Shown: positions 27,912-35,548 of the stretch, piece after piece
How positions within the stretch are numbered: the first letter of the stretch is position 1
Layout of the letters: every line of letters begins with the position of its first letter
DNA from: Mesorhizobium sp. ES1-4
GTDB taxonomy: Bacteria; Pseudomonadota; Alphaproteobacteria; Rhizobiales; Rhizobiaceae
DNA length: 64,000 nt
Direction of reading: 5' to 3'
Assembly: GCF_020164745.1 (NCBI RefSeq)
Contig: NZ_JAIUGV010000004.1
Location: 310,001-374,000, forward strand
Translations under genes and position numbers: made by a program
The notes under the pieces: model-generated
What the model saw: the letters and a program-made list of their open reading frames with translations, nothing else
The model's database searches: none
What the model was told of the DNA's origin: nothing

Positions 27912-28541
27912 TTACCGCGTCGCGGGACGCCGGCCTCGAAGGTCGCGGGCGGCCGAGCGCTCCTGAGTGGCCAGCCGCGCGGCGACGTAGCCCTTGACCT
28001 GCCGGATCGCCTGCTCGCGCGAAACGCTGCCTGGCTGCAGGCCGAGCCGAAGCCATAGTCCGTCGATCAAGGCCGTGACGCCAAGCGCGATGTCCTCGGC
28101 TTCGCTGGGGGAGGCGAGGCCGCGCAGCCCTGACAACAGGTTCGAGCGCATGCGTCCGTGGATCACCTTCTGGATGCGCGCCAGCTTTTCATCGCGTGGC
28201 ACTTCGGCGCAGAGCGAAAGCCAGGCATGGCAAAGAGGCGGCAGGAAAAGATGCTTCTCGAAATTGCCCTCGATCACCGCGTCAAGGCGCTCCGTCGACG
28301 TCCGTGCCTGGCGAAGCCTCGCAACCACCGCGTTGCACAGGACCGCGTTGGCCTCGCGCATCGCGTGCTCGAACAATTCCTGCTTGTTGCGGAAATAGTG
28401 CAGCACGATGCCTTTGGAGGCGCCGGCATGGGCGGCGACCTTTTCCAGCGTGGCCCCCGCAATGCCTTCGCGCTCCAGAACCGCGAAGGCCGCCTGCCGC
28501 AATTCCTTGCGGCGTATGTCGCCAAGGCGCTTCAGTTTCAC
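27912..28541 (-). CDS. TetR-family regulator, BetI-like
   Basis: 209 aa from a GTG at 28541 (VKLKRLGDIRRKELRQAAF). Helix-turn-helix residues EREGIAGATLEKVAAHAGASKGIVLHYFRNKQELF match the BetI choline-sensing repressor pattern, and the C-terminal part has IDGLWLRLGLQPG, also seen in BetI. It is divergent from choX (28660), a choline-binding protein, which strongly supports choline or betaine as effector. The GTG start has GGAACGA upstream; an ATG at 28601 would add 20 residues. I do not assign betI because no betAB genes are in the window. Confidence 0.82.
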   Translation of the reverse strand: MKLKRLGDIRRKELRQAAFAVLEREGIAGATLEKVAAHAGASKGIVLHYFRNKQELFEHAMREANAVLCNAVVARLRQARTSTERLDAVIEGNFEKHLFLPPLCHAWLSLCAEVPRDEKLARIQKVIHGRMRSNLLSGLRGLASPSEAEDIALGVTALIDGLWLRLGLQPGSVSREQAIRQVKGYVAARLATQERSAARDLRGRRPATR

Positions 28542-28599
28542 GGGATCGTTCCATGTATCAACGAATCCACATTGACATTTTCGTCCCGCGAGATCAATC

Positions 28600-28645
28600 A
28601 TTGACCAATGGGACAATAAAAAGACCAGACGGTCAATTTGACAAA
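28600..28645. promoter_or_regulatory. operator/promoter region between the BetI-like regulator and choX
   Basis: Contains TTGACC (28601-28606) and GGTCAA (28631-28636) as an inverted pair, and a compact GACC-N4-GGTC palindrome at 28623-28634, plus further TTGAC words at 28572 and 28637. This density of TTGAC/GTCAA half sites between divergent genes fits a TetR/BetI-type operator overlapping both promoters. Confidence 0.5.
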
Positions 28646-28659
28646 TGAGGAGAACGGAA

Positions 28660-29592
28660 ATGTTGCGCATCCTTGCAAGCTGTCTTGCCGCGCTGACCTT
28701 GGCCTCTCAGACCGCCCACGCGGCGGACGCCGAGCAATGCCGTGTGGTCCGCATGGCCGAGCCCGGCTGGAACGATCTCGCTTTCACCACCGCGGTGGGC
28801 AATGTGCTCCTGCAAGCACTCGGCTATCAGCCACAGAGCGAGGTGCTCGGCATCAATGTCATCTATGAAGGCATGAAGAACCGGGATCTCGACCTGTTCC
28901 TGGGCTACTGGGACCCGGCGATGGTCACCTATTACGAGCCCTACAAGAAGGACGGTTCGATCGAGAACGTGCGCGTCAATCTCGTCGGCGCCAAATATAC
29001 GTTCGCCGTGCCGACCTACGTCTGGGAGGCAGGGGTCAAGGACGTCTCCGACCTGCACAAGTTCGCCGACAAGTTCGGCAAGAAGATGTATGGCATTGAG
29101 CCCGGCTCCAATCAGCTGATGATGGATGCCATCGCCGATCCGGCCTTCGGCCTCGATGGCTGGCACGTGATCGAGTCCAGTGAAGCCGGCATGCTGTCGG
29201 AGGTCGGCTACGAGATCAAGGAGAAGCAGTTCATCGTCTTCCAGGGCTGGGCGCCGCATCCCATGAACACCATGTACGATTTCAAGTACCTGACCGGCGG
29301 CGACAAGTTCTTTGGCCCGAATTTCGGCGCCGCGACGGTGACGACGCAGGTGCGCAAGGGCTATCTGCACGAATGTCCGAACATGGCCCAGTTCCTCAGG
29401 AATCTTGTCTTCGACATCGATTTCGAAAATGTCGGCATGGGCTACCTCATCAATGACGGCATGAAGCCGGAGGATGGGGCGCTGAAGGCGATCACGCTGA
29501 ACAAGAGCCGCCTCGATGCCTGGCTCGCCGGTGTTACCACTTTCGATGGCAAGCCTGGTCTTGCCGCCGTCAAGGAAAAGCTTGGCCTGTGA
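28660..29592 (+). CDS. choX: choline (or betaine) ABC transporter substrate-binding protein
   Basis: 310 aa periplasmic protein. The ATG at 28660 is preceded by GAGGAGAACGG and starts a signal peptide (MLRILASCLAALTLASQTAHA). The type-II binding-protein fold shows the quaternary-ammonium aromatic cage residues in AEPGWNDLAF, LGYWDPAM and FQGWAPHPMN, as in ChoX of Sinorhizobium. ChoX normally feeds ChoW (permease) and ChoV (ATPase), but neither gene follows: the next gene is an alpha/beta hydrolase overlapping by four bases. It must use a transporter encoded elsewhere or act differently. Divergent from the BetI-like regulator. Confidence 0.88.
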   Translation: MLRILASCLAALTLASQTAHAADAEQCRVVRMAEPGWNDLAFTTAVGNVLLQALGYQPQSEVLGINVIYEGMKNRDLDLFLGYWDPAMVTYYEPYKKDGSIENVRVNLVGAKYTFAVPTYVWEAGVKDVSDLHKFADKFGKKMYGIEPGSNQLMMDAIADPAFGLDGWHVIESSEAGMLSEVGYEIKEKQFIVFQGWAPHPMNTMYDFKYLTGGDKFFGPNFGAATVTTQVRKGYLHECPNMAQFLRNLVFDIDFENVGMGYLINDGMKPEDGALKAITLNKSRLDAWLAGVTTFDGKPGLAAVKEKLGL

Positions 29593-30422
29593 GACCGCCG
29601 GACGTCTTGCCCGTTGCTGGGCTGGAACAGGACGCCTGGGCTGGCGGCAAGCAATGGGTCAATACCGGCGATCTCGACATCGCCTATGTCGAGATTGCCG
29701 GCGCCGGGCCGCCGCTGTTGCTGATACATGGGTTCACGGATAGCAGCCGCAGCTTTTCGCTGCTGGCGCCCCACCTGGCCGGACGCTGGCTGATCATGCC
29801 CGATCTGCGCGGCCATGGTGCCTCGCAGGTGGGCGACGGCTGCCGCGTCGCGGATTTCGCCGAGGACATTGCCGGGTTGATCCGGGTCCTGAAGCTGGAC
29901 CGGCCCGTCGTCGTCGGTCATTCGCTGGGCGGCATGGTGGCGATTGCGTTGGCCGCACGGCAGCCGGACCTCATCGGCGGCCTGGTTCTGCTGGCCAGCG
30001 CGCTGAAGCCCGGCTTCACGCCGGACCACCCGCTGCCGGTCGGTGTCCAGGCCCTGCGCGACCCGATATCGCCGGCCGATCCGTTCTACGCCTGGTGGCA
30101 TGCCTGCCAGCCCTCGGTACCTCGGCAGTTTCTCTCCGGCCTGGCAAAGGAAGCTTCCGCCATGCCGGCGGCCCGTTGGCGGGCCATTCTCGAGGAAGTC
30201 CGCATCACCGATCTGACAGCCGCGGCGCGGGCCGTGCGGGCTAGGACGCTTATCATCGCCGGCGCCTGCGACCCGCTTTTCGGCGAGATGCACCAGCAGT
30301 CTTTGGCCGAGACACTGACCGGATCCCATCTCGTCTGGGCGCAAAATTGCGGCCACAATCCGCATTGGGAGGACCCGGCTTTTGTCGCCTCGGTAATGAT
30401 GGGATTGTTAACAGGCTGCTGA
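29589..30422 (+). CDS. alpha/beta hydrolase
   Basis: 277 aa. Oxyanion-hole HGFTDSSRSF, DLRGHG, nucleophile elbow VVGHSLGGMVA (Ser at about 108), acid in GACDPLFG and catalytic His in NCGHNPHWEDP give a complete triad. The family includes esterases, haloalkane dehalogenases and lactonases; specificity cannot be read. Start GTG at 29589 overlaps the choX TGA by four bases, so translation is coupled to choX, hinting at a role with a choline-type ester or related plant compound (inference only). The alternative is an unrelated passenger gene. Confidence 0.85.
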   Translation: MRPPDVLPVAGLEQDAWAGGKQWVNTGDLDIAYVEIAGAGPPLLLIHGFTDSSRSFSLLAPHLAGRWLIMPDLRGHGASQVGDGCRVADFAEDIAGLIRVLKLDRPVVVGHSLGGMVAIALAARQPDLIGGLVLLASALKPGFTPDHPLPVGVQALRDPISPADPFYAWWHACQPSVPRQFLSGLAKEASAMPAARWRAILEEVRITDLTAAARAVRARTLIIAGACDPLFGEMHQQSLAETLTGSHLVWAQNCGHNPHWEDPAFVASVMMGLLTGC

Positions 30423-30583
30423 TCACCTCGGCAGCGATTTGCTGGCACGTGTCACCGGCGGCAGCCTGGACGCCGTTCTGGGGCAAGCCGGCGACGATCA
30501 TGGCGACGTGATTTTTACCAACGCCTCGGGAAATCGCTAAAGACGTGAAAAGAGCCGCTCGACGCGGCCCTTCTCTACAAGCG

Positions 30584-30763
30584 TCAAAGCGATTTCTTGA
30601 CCTTGTCCTTCACGTCGCCATAAGCCTTCTGCACCTTGCCGGCGGCTTTATCGCCCGTGCCTTCGGCCTGCGTCTCCCTGTTGCCCGTCGCCTTGCCGGC
30701 CGCCTGCTTGACGGAGCCTTTCGCCTGCTTGGCCACGCCGGCGACCTGATCCTTGTTCACCAT
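30584..30763 (-). CDS. CsbD-family stress protein
   Basis: 59 aa, hydrophilic and Lys/Ala/Gly-rich: MVNKDQVAGVAKQAKGSVKQ then the CsbD core with GKATGNRETQAEGTGDKAAGKVQ. CsbD-like proteins are abundant general-stress proteins of unknown mechanism. The ATG at 30763 has GGGAGATG upstream; the longer frame (30823) covers the promoter. An exact EcfG-type promoter, GGAAC-N16-CGTT, lies 34 bases before the start codon, so control by the general stress response is likely. Confidence 0.9.
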   Translation of the reverse strand: MVNKDQVAGVAKQAKGSVKQAAGKATGNRETQAEGTGDKAAGKVQKAYGDVKDKVKKSL

Positions 30764-30796
30764 GTTCGCATCTCCCGGGTTTGGTTCGCCTGACCA

Positions 30797-30821
30797 AACG
30801 AGCCGGTACGGTTTCGGTTCC
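30797..30821 (-). promoter_or_regulatory. EcfG (general stress sigma) promoter of csbD
   Basis: On the minus strand GGAAC (30821-30817) and CGTT (30800-30797) are separated by 16 bases, a perfect match to the EcfG consensus, and lead into the csbD start at 30763. Confidence 0.75.
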
Positions 30822-30928
30822 AAACCTGCTGCTTTTCTCGCAAAGCAGGTGCTTTCGACGGCCCGGCCGGCAGGCTAGGATGTCGGCACGCGCACTCCGC
30901 AAGGAGCATCACCGCCAGGGGAGGACAG

Positions 30929-31597
30929 ATGTCGGATTTCACGCTCTATATAGGCAACAAATGCTTTTCGTCCTGGTCGCTGAGGCCCTGGGTGGCGATG
31001 CGGCACCTGGAGATACCGTTCGAAGAGGGCTTGGTGCGGTTGCGCACCCCCGAGACCGCGGCCAACCTGGCGAAAGTGTCGCCGACAGGTCAGGTGCCCG
31101 TCCTGGTTCACAAGACCTTGAATCACGATGGCAGGATCGTCTGGGAAACCCTTGCCATCCTTGAATATCTCGCCGACCTCTTTCCCGAGAAAAAGCTCTG
31201 GCCGGCCGATCTCGGCGCCCGGGCGCTGGCGCGCTCGGCGGCGACCGAGATGCATTCCGGTTTTCGCGAAGTCCGCTATGGCTGGCCGATGAATTTGCGC
31301 CGGCCAAAGGAACACAAGCCACTCGAGGCCGAGGGCGAACTCCAACGTGCCCGCATCGAGGCGCTGTGGCGCGAGTGCCGTGAAAAACACGGCCAGGACG
31401 GCCCGTTTCTGTTCGGCCATTTCACCGCGGCCGACGCCATGTATGCTCCAGTCGTCACCCGTTTCGACACCTATGGCGGGGATCTGGCGCCCGACACCAG
31501 GGCCTATGTGGACGCGGTTCTGGCTATACCCGCAATGCGCCAATGGTACGCCGAAGCGGCGGTAGAGCCGTGGCCGGAGCCAGGCCCGGACGAATAG
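30929..31597 (+). CDS. glutathione S-transferase family protein
   Basis: 222 aa. Thioredoxin-like N-domain begins FTLYIGNKCFSSWSLRPW with the catalytic Ser/Cys region CFSSWS (residues 12-17), followed by the glutathione-binding cis-Pro GQVPVLV and WETLAILEYLADLFPE; the C-terminal helical domain ends with MRQWYAEAAVEPWP. Pattern resembles the zeta/YfcF-like bacterial branch. Substrate unknown; roles in maleylacetoacetate-type isomerisation or detoxification are possible. ATG at 30929 follows GGGGAGGACAG. Divergent from csbD. Confidence 0.88.
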   Translation: MSDFTLYIGNKCFSSWSLRPWVAMRHLEIPFEEGLVRLRTPETAANLAKVSPTGQVPVLVHKTLNHDGRIVWETLAILEYLADLFPEKKLWPADLGARALARSAATEMHSGFREVRYGWPMNLRRPKEHKPLEAEGELQRARIEALWRECREKHGQDGPFLFGHFTAADAMYAPVVTRFDTYGGDLAPDTRAYVDAVLAIPAMRQWYAEAAVEPWPEPGPDE

Positions 31598-32050
31598 GGC
31601 AAGCTGATGCTGGCATGGGCAATGGCTGTGCCGACCTGCAATGCTATTGGTGATCACCGCCAGCTGCAACAATCACGGTCCGCAGGGGATTGCGGCTCCA
31701 TAATTGTCCCTGCCGGCTGGTTCCATCTCGACGGAACCTCACCTTCACCATGACGGCGGGCCATCGAATGGCCCGACATTCGATTCATCTGCAGGCGATT
31801 CGCCTTCCCATAGCGACGCCACATCGATGCCGGCCACCTGAACCGCTATGATCCTGCTGCAGGCCGCGGCAACATTTGACATCATGTCGAAATAGCCCTA
31901 CAAGAAATTCGTCGATATTTGTTTGACTGACTTTTGTTATCCGCGCTTACGAGCGCGTCTTTGACGAACTTCCCCCATCAAAAATCGAGACAAACGACGT
32001 TGTGCATTCGCATGACGGCGAACGAATATTTGCCATGGAAAGGGTTCGTC
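31598..32050. other. gene-free stretch and probable long cspA leader
   Basis: 453 bases with no credible gene. Hairpins seen: GGTTCC/GGAACC (31719-31738), GGGCCA/TGGCCC (about 31767-31783) and CGCGCT-TACG-AGCGCG (31942-31957). An AT-rich block at 31890-31945 precedes the last hairpin and may hold the cspA promoter (TTGACT at 31923), which would give cspA a leader of about 100 bases, as is usual for cold-shock genes with temperature-responsive leaders. No promoter boxes can be fixed with confidence. Confidence 0.4.
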
Positions 32051-32260
32051 ATGAGCACTGGCACAGTTAAGTGGTTCAACGCCACCAAAGGTTTTGGGTT
32101 TATTCAGCCTGACGACGGCTCCGCCGACGTTTTTGTCCACATTTCGGCTGTGGAACGAGCTGGCATGCGCGACATCGTCGAGGGCCAGAAGCTCGGCTAC
32201 GCGATGGTCCGGGACAATAAGTCGGGCAAGATGTCGGCCGACCAGTTGAAGGCGGCCTGA
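32051..32260 (+). CDS. cspA: cold-shock protein CspA family
   Basis: 69 aa single-stranded nucleic-acid chaperone. [32 protein letters not shown] contains both RNA-binding motifs (KGFGFI and VFVHIS), and the rest completes the five-stranded OB fold. The ATG at 32051 matches the family start exactly; a longer frame upstream is leader. Rhizobia carry several csp paralogues, and which one is cold-induced cannot be told from sequence. A candidate small RNA with its own terminator lies downstream. Confidence 0.95.
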   Translation: MSTGTVKWFNATKGFGFIQPDDGSADVFVHISAVERAGMRDIVEGQKLGYAMVRDNKSGKMSADQLKAA

Positions 32261-32339
32261 AGAAGGAATTCTGCCGTCCCGGTGACCACGGATGTACTGG
32301 CACTGGTGAACGGCGAATCGGGCGCATGACCACGGGGAC

Positions 32340-32440
32340 TTGAGTTTCCAAGTTTGTGCTGCCCATAAGGAGCTAGCCTTGTGCATCCCGTCGGATGCGC
32401 GGCCCTCCCAGGGAAGGTCAGGCGGTGCCTGGCCTTTTTC
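32340..32440 (+). ncRNA. candidate small RNA (or structured cspA 3' UTR) with terminator
   Basis: Within the 339-base gene-free stretch 32261-32599, four consecutive stems can be drawn: AAGG/CCTT (32367-32380), GCATCC-CGTC-GGATGC (32383-32398), CCCT-CCC-AGGG (32403-32413) and a terminator AGGTCAGGC-GGT-GCCTGGCCT (32415-32435) followed by TTTT. The C-rich loop CCCTCCC is of the anti-Shine-Dalgarno type found in alphaproteobacterial trans-acting sRNAs. No promoter was identified, so a processed 3' UTR of cspA is equally possible. Confidence 0.45.
32414..32439 (+). terminator. rho-independent terminator
   Basis: AAGGTCAGGC pairs with GCCTGGCCTT (one GU pair), loop GGT, then a run of T to 32439. 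Ends the transcript coming from cspA or from the candidate sRNA. Confidence 0.8.
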
Positions 32441-32599
32441 ATTTCACGCTTGTTGCGCCGAAAATGCGCTGCGCATTGGGCGGAACGTGCTAAGGGACGC
32501 TCCAGCATTTTGTATCCGCCGCCGCATTGCTTCACGCATGGTCCTGACCGAAGACCGGTCTCGCCCTATCGGTATCAGGCTCCTGACAGGAGAAAGATT

Positions 32600-32827
32600 T
32601 TGACCGTCAATCCCAAGACAGCCGTTGATCCGGCCGTGTCGCTGTTCAGCAAGACGCAAACCCAGTCGATGTCGCTCAACCGCATCATTTCCGAGCGCGA
32701 CGCCGTCAGCGAGGCGCGGGAAGCCAAGACCGCGCGCCTGCGCGAGCTGCGGCTCGAGAAGGAGGCTGACGATATGGCCGCGGCCGCTGCACGCGCGGCG
32801 CTGCCGAAGCGAACCGGAAAACGCTGA
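32600..32827 (+). CDS. small hypothetical protein, Arg/Glu/Ala-rich
   Basis: 75 aa from a TTG at 32600 with a good AGGAGAAAG site. Sequence MTVNPKTAVDPAVSLFSKTQTQSMSLNRIISERD then a highly charged helix (EAREAKTARLRELRLEKEADDMAAAAARAAL). No domain recognised; the second half should form a coiled coil. Its stop overlaps the ATG of the next gene (32827), and two more small genes follow closely, so this looks like the first gene of a four-gene unit. The upstream in-frame start at 32381 runs through the terminator and is rejected. Confidence 0.65.
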   Translation: MTVNPKTAVDPAVSLFSKTQTQSMSLNRIISERDAVSEAREAKTARLRELRLEKEADDMAAAAARAALPKRTGKR

Positions 32828-33234
32828 TGGCCACCAAGCGCGTACCCCCGACGCCAATCGCGGCCGACGCTACCATCGCCGACATGGTCGAAACCCTGGA
32901 CAAGCCGGTCGAATATGTCCGGCGCGTGCTGGAGAAACTCGAACGCTGCAAGCGAGCCCATGGCGATGCCCAGGTGCGCATCGGCGTGCGTGGCCGTGCC
33001 GAGTGCCCGAACTACCTTATCGAATATGTCCGCGAGGACGCCAAGACCCATGAGCGGGTCACCTATCAGGATGCCGCCTATAGCGGCAGCACGCATCGTG
33101 AACTGGCGCCGCATCACATCGCGGAAGCCCGGAACTGGTCGCCCGAGGAAATGAACATCACGGCGGTTTCGGCGCTGATCGGCCGCCTGCGCAATCCGCG
33201 CGCACCATCATCGCGTTTCGCCGACGAGGACTGA
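32827..33234 (+). CDS. hypothetical protein
   Basis: 135 aa, acidic/basic mixed, no membrane segment. MATKRVPPTPIAADATIADMVETLDKPVEYVRRVLEKLERCKRAHGDAQVRIGVRGRAECPNY continues into a conserved-looking block around 85-120 (THRELAPHHIAEARNWSPEE). No family recognised. The ATG overlaps the preceding stop (one-base ATGA-type overlap), indicating coupled translation; the next small gene starts two bases after its stop. No function is proposed. Confidence 0.65.
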   Translation: MATKRVPPTPIAADATIADMVETLDKPVEYVRRVLEKLERCKRAHGDAQVRIGVRGRAECPNYLIEYVREDAKTHERVTYQDAAYSGSTHRELAPHHIAEARNWSPEEMNITAVSALIGRLRNPRAPSSRFADED

Positions 33235-33235
33235 C

Positions 33236-33394
33236 ATGGCCATAAAATTCTCCGCCAAGGACCAGCCGGCGGCGCCGGCTTCCGCCACAAAGCCGGCTAA
33301 GCCGGTCGCCGCACCGAAAGCCGCAGAGGCAGCGACCGATCTGTTCAAGTCGCCGGGCGATGCACCAAAGGGCAAGGCAGGCAAGAAGAAGTAG
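33236..33394 (+). CDS. very small Ala/Pro/Lys-rich protein
   Basis: 52 aa, MAIKFSAKDQPAAPASATKPAKP followed by more Ala/Pro/Lys and ending GKAGKKK. Starts one base after the preceding stop and ends four bases before the YkgJ-type gene, so its position in an apparent operon is the main support. Low-complexity and probably disordered and basic. It could be a real nucleic-acid-binding tail protein or a chance frame in high-GC DNA. Confidence 0.45.
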   Translation: MAIKFSAKDQPAAPASATKPAKPVAAPKAAEAATDLFKSPGDAPKGKAGKKK

Positions 33395-33398
33395 CGCC

Positions 33399-33782
33399 AT
33401 GCCTCGGGATGTCGATCGCAACCTTGCCGCTTCGGGTCCATTTGCCGTGGTAGTCGCGACCAGCGTGCTGTCGCCACAAAACGGCACAGCGCCTCTCTTC
33501 GATTGCCAGAGCTGTGGCGCCTGCTGTTCTTATTCGCCCGAGTGGCCGCGCTTTTCGACCGAAGACGATGCACAGCTCGACCGCATCCCGGAAAAATACG
33601 TGGCGGCCGACCTGTCGGGGATGCGCTGTGACGGCGTGCGCTGTTCGGCCCTGTCCGGCGAAGTCGGCAAGCTAACCGCTTGCACCATCTATGAACTGCG
33701 ACCGGATGTCTGCCGCGCCTGCATGCCTGGTGATGACGAGTGCCTGATGGCGCGCCGGGCGCTCGGATTTTCTACCTTTTAG
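33399..33782 (+). CDS. YkgJ-family cysteine-cluster protein
   Basis: 127 aa, with eight cysteines in the pattern of the zinc/iron-chelating CxxCxxCC family (PF03692): LFDCQSCGACCSYSPEWPRF near 35-54, then MRCDGVRCSAL, ACTIYELRPDVCRACMPGDDEC. The family may bind an Fe-S cluster or zinc and some members act in flagellar lysine methylation (FliB-like), but the role here is unknown. ATG at 33399 lies four bases after the previous small ORF. Last gene of the small-protein unit. Confidence 0.85.
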   Translation: MPRDVDRNLAASGPFAVVVATSVLSPQNGTAPLFDCQSCGACCSYSPEWPRFSTEDDAQLDRIPEKYVAADLSGMRCDGVRCSALSGEVGKLTACTIYELRPDVCRACMPGDDECLMARRALGFSTF

Positions 33783-33873
33783 CGGCGGCCTCCCGGCGGC
33801 GAATGTCCGTCGCTTGTGCGCACCCCGCATGCTGACTAGGCTGCGTCAGGGCAGGGCGCTGGAGGAAATCATC

Positions 33874-34485
33874 GTGAGTATCGAATTTCTGTTGACGTCG
33901 CTGATTGTCGTGGCTTCGCCCGGCACCGGTGTTCTCTACACGCTGAGTGCCGGGCTTTCGCGCGGTGCACGGGCCTCGATCATCGCCGCCTTCGGCTGCA
34001 CGCTCGGCATCATCCCGCACATGGCGGCCGCCATCACCGGCCTGGCGGCGCTGCTGCACACCAGTGCGGTCGCCTTCGAGACGCTGAGATACATCGGCGT
34101 CGCCTATCTGCTCTACATGGCCTGGAACACGTTGAAGGAGAAGGGTGGCCTGAGCGTCGAGGACAAAGTCGCGCCGCGCTCGGCCGGCAAGGTGATCGTC
34201 ACCGGCATCCTCGTCAACGTGCTCAACCCGAAACTGTCGATCTTTTTCTTCGCTTTCCTGCCGCAATTCGTCAGCACCGCCGAGCCCAATGCGCTGTCGA
34301 AGATGCTGGAACTGAGCAGCGTCTTCATGCTTTTGACCTTCGTGGTCTTCGTTGGCTACGGCATCTTCGCCGCCTCGATCCGCAGCCAGGTCGTGTCGCG
34401 GCCGATGCTGCTGACCTGGATGCGCCGGACGTTTGCCGGCGCCTTCGTCATGCTCGGCGCCAAGCTGGCGCTGGCCGACCGCTAG
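33874..34485 (+). CDS. LysE/RhtB-family amino-acid exporter
   Basis: 203 aa with six predicted membrane helices. SIEFLLTSLIVVASPGTGVLYTLSAGLSRG is the family's first-helix block with the PGP-like turn (SPGTGVLYT), followed by GCTLGIIPHMAAAITGLAAL, FETLRYIGVAYLLYMAW and LVNVLNPKLSIFFFAFLPQF. Homologues export homoserine, threonine or other amino acids; substrate unknown. The GTG at 33874 with GGAGGAAATC upstream is preferred to 33814. A second LysE-family gene is at 53157, only distantly similar. Confidence 0.9.
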   Translation: MSIEFLLTSLIVVASPGTGVLYTLSAGLSRGARASIIAAFGCTLGIIPHMAAAITGLAALLHTSAVAFETLRYIGVAYLLYMAWNTLKEKGGLSVEDKVAPRSAGKVIVTGILVNVLNPKLSIFFFAFLPQFVSTAEPNALSKMLELSSVFMLLTFVVFVGYGIFAASIRSQVVSRPMLLTWMRRTFAGAFVMLGAKLALADR

Positions 34486-34592
34486 CGCCACTCGGGAAGC
34501 GGTTCAGCTTTTTAGACCCGCTCCCCGCACTGGCGCTTGCGCAGTTCCGGACGGCAAACCGCTATCGGCCTTTCCGGGCTACGCGCGGGACG

Positions 34593-34979
34593 CTATCCCT
34601 TCACATAGCCCATCGCCTCGACGATCCGCCCGTTTGCGACACGCATCAGGTTGACGCCGCGCAGCGAATGGCCGTCGGCCATCCAGTAGCGCCAGCGGAT
34701 CGTGGCGCGGTCGCCGGCCACGAACGTCTCCTCGAGGTCGAAGCGTGTGCCGGGTCCGGTGGCGATCGCCGACCACAGCTCGACGCAGGCGGCCTTGCCG
34801 TCGCGGCGCGCGCCTTCGGGAGATGGCGTCGTGTTCTCGATCACGCAGTCCTCGGCCACCAGCTCGGCCAGCGCCGACGGATCGTGGCGCTGGAACACGT
34901 CGTTGAAGCGCCGCATGATCTCGGCGGTCTCGACGGATCGCCGGGCCGCGGCGGCATGGATGATGAGTTCCTGTGTCAT
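34593..34979 (-). CDS. NTF2-like/SnoaL-type protein
   Basis: 128 aa cone-shaped alpha+beta fold: [42 protein letters not shown], then [38 protein letters not shown]. Typical of the SnoaL_2 group (steroid isomerase-like or dehydratase-like pockets); no catalytic residues can be named. ATG at 34979 is preceded by AAGGAG. It follows osmC by 28 bases on the same strand, so both are probably controlled by the divergent TetR regulator at 35549. Confidence 0.85.
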   Translation of the reverse strand: MTQELIIHAAAARRSVETAEIMRRFNDVFQRHDPSALAELVAEDCVIENTTPSPEGARRDGKAACVELWSAIATGPGTRFDLEETFVAGDRATIRWRYWMADGHSLRGVNLMRVANGRIVEAMGYVKG

Positions 34980-35007
34980 TGGACTTACTCCTTCCGTTTC
35001 ACGCGCG

Positions 35008-35436
35008 TCAGGCGAGGGCGGTTTTCAGCGTTATGGTGGCGACGCCGGCCAGCGCCCGTGAAACGAGGCAGGCCGCCTTGGCCTTCTGCGCCAGCCGCTC
35101 GAAGTCTTCGGCAGCTATCCCTGTGATATTGGCTTCCGTTTCGAGTTCGATGCGGGTGATGGTCGGCCCGGCCGCGGTGGCACCAAGATGCACCTTGGCG
35201 ATCGTGCGTATGCTGTCGGGCGTGTGGCCTTCGCCTCCGAGCATGGCGGTGAGCGCCATCGAGAAGCAACCGGCATGCGCGGCGGCGATCAGTTCTTCCG
35301 GATTGGTGCCCGGACCGTTTTCGAAGCGCGACGGGAACGAATAGGCGCCCTCAAACACGCCGCTGCCCAGCCTGAGCCGGCCCGATCCCTCCTTGAATGT
35401 GCCGTGCCATTCGGCCAACGCGTCGCGCATGGTCAT
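35008..35436 (-). CDS. OsmC-family peroxidase
   Basis: 142 aa peroxiredoxin-like protein that reduces organic hydroperoxides with two cysteines. The peroxidatic Cys is in [12 protein letters not shown] (about 57) and the resolving Cys in [12 protein letters not shown] (about 122); the opening [23 protein letters not shown] matches OsmC rather than Ohr. Starts at ATG 35436 after GGGAGAGAG. First gene after the TetR-type operator, followed by the NTF2-like gene, so it forms a probable oxidative or xenobiotic-stress unit. Confidence 0.9.
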   Translation of the reverse strand: MTMRDALAEWHGTFKEGSGRLRLGSGVFEGAYSFPSRFENGPGTNPEELIAAAHAGCFSMALTAMLGGEGHTPDSIRTIAKVHLGATAAGPTITRIELETEANITGIAAEDFERLAQKAKAACLVSRALAGVATITLKTALA

Positions 35437-35468
35437 TGCTCTCTCCCTGGTTGATGCTCATAAATCTG

Positions 35469-35501
35469 TAGACCGATCTACATACTATGTAGACCGGTTG
35501 T
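35469..35501. promoter_or_regulatory. paired TetR operator between osmC and tetR
   Basis: TAGACCGATCTA (35469-35480, near-perfect palindrome) is followed by a second TAGACCGGTTGT at 35490-35501. TAGACCRGTCTA-type sites are those of the LmrA/YxaF/QacR-like TetR branch to which the adjacent regulator belongs. The two sites are 21 bases apart, i.e. two helical turns. Confidence 0.65.
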
Positions 35502-35548
35502 CATATTGTTGGCAAGGCCTATAATGCGCATTCCTGACAGAGGTGGAC

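Noticed and set aside
31719..31753. Possible EcfG promoter starting at the GGAAC near 31733
   Set aside because: The bases 16 positions downstream read CGGC rather than CGTT, and the GGAAC belongs to a hairpin.
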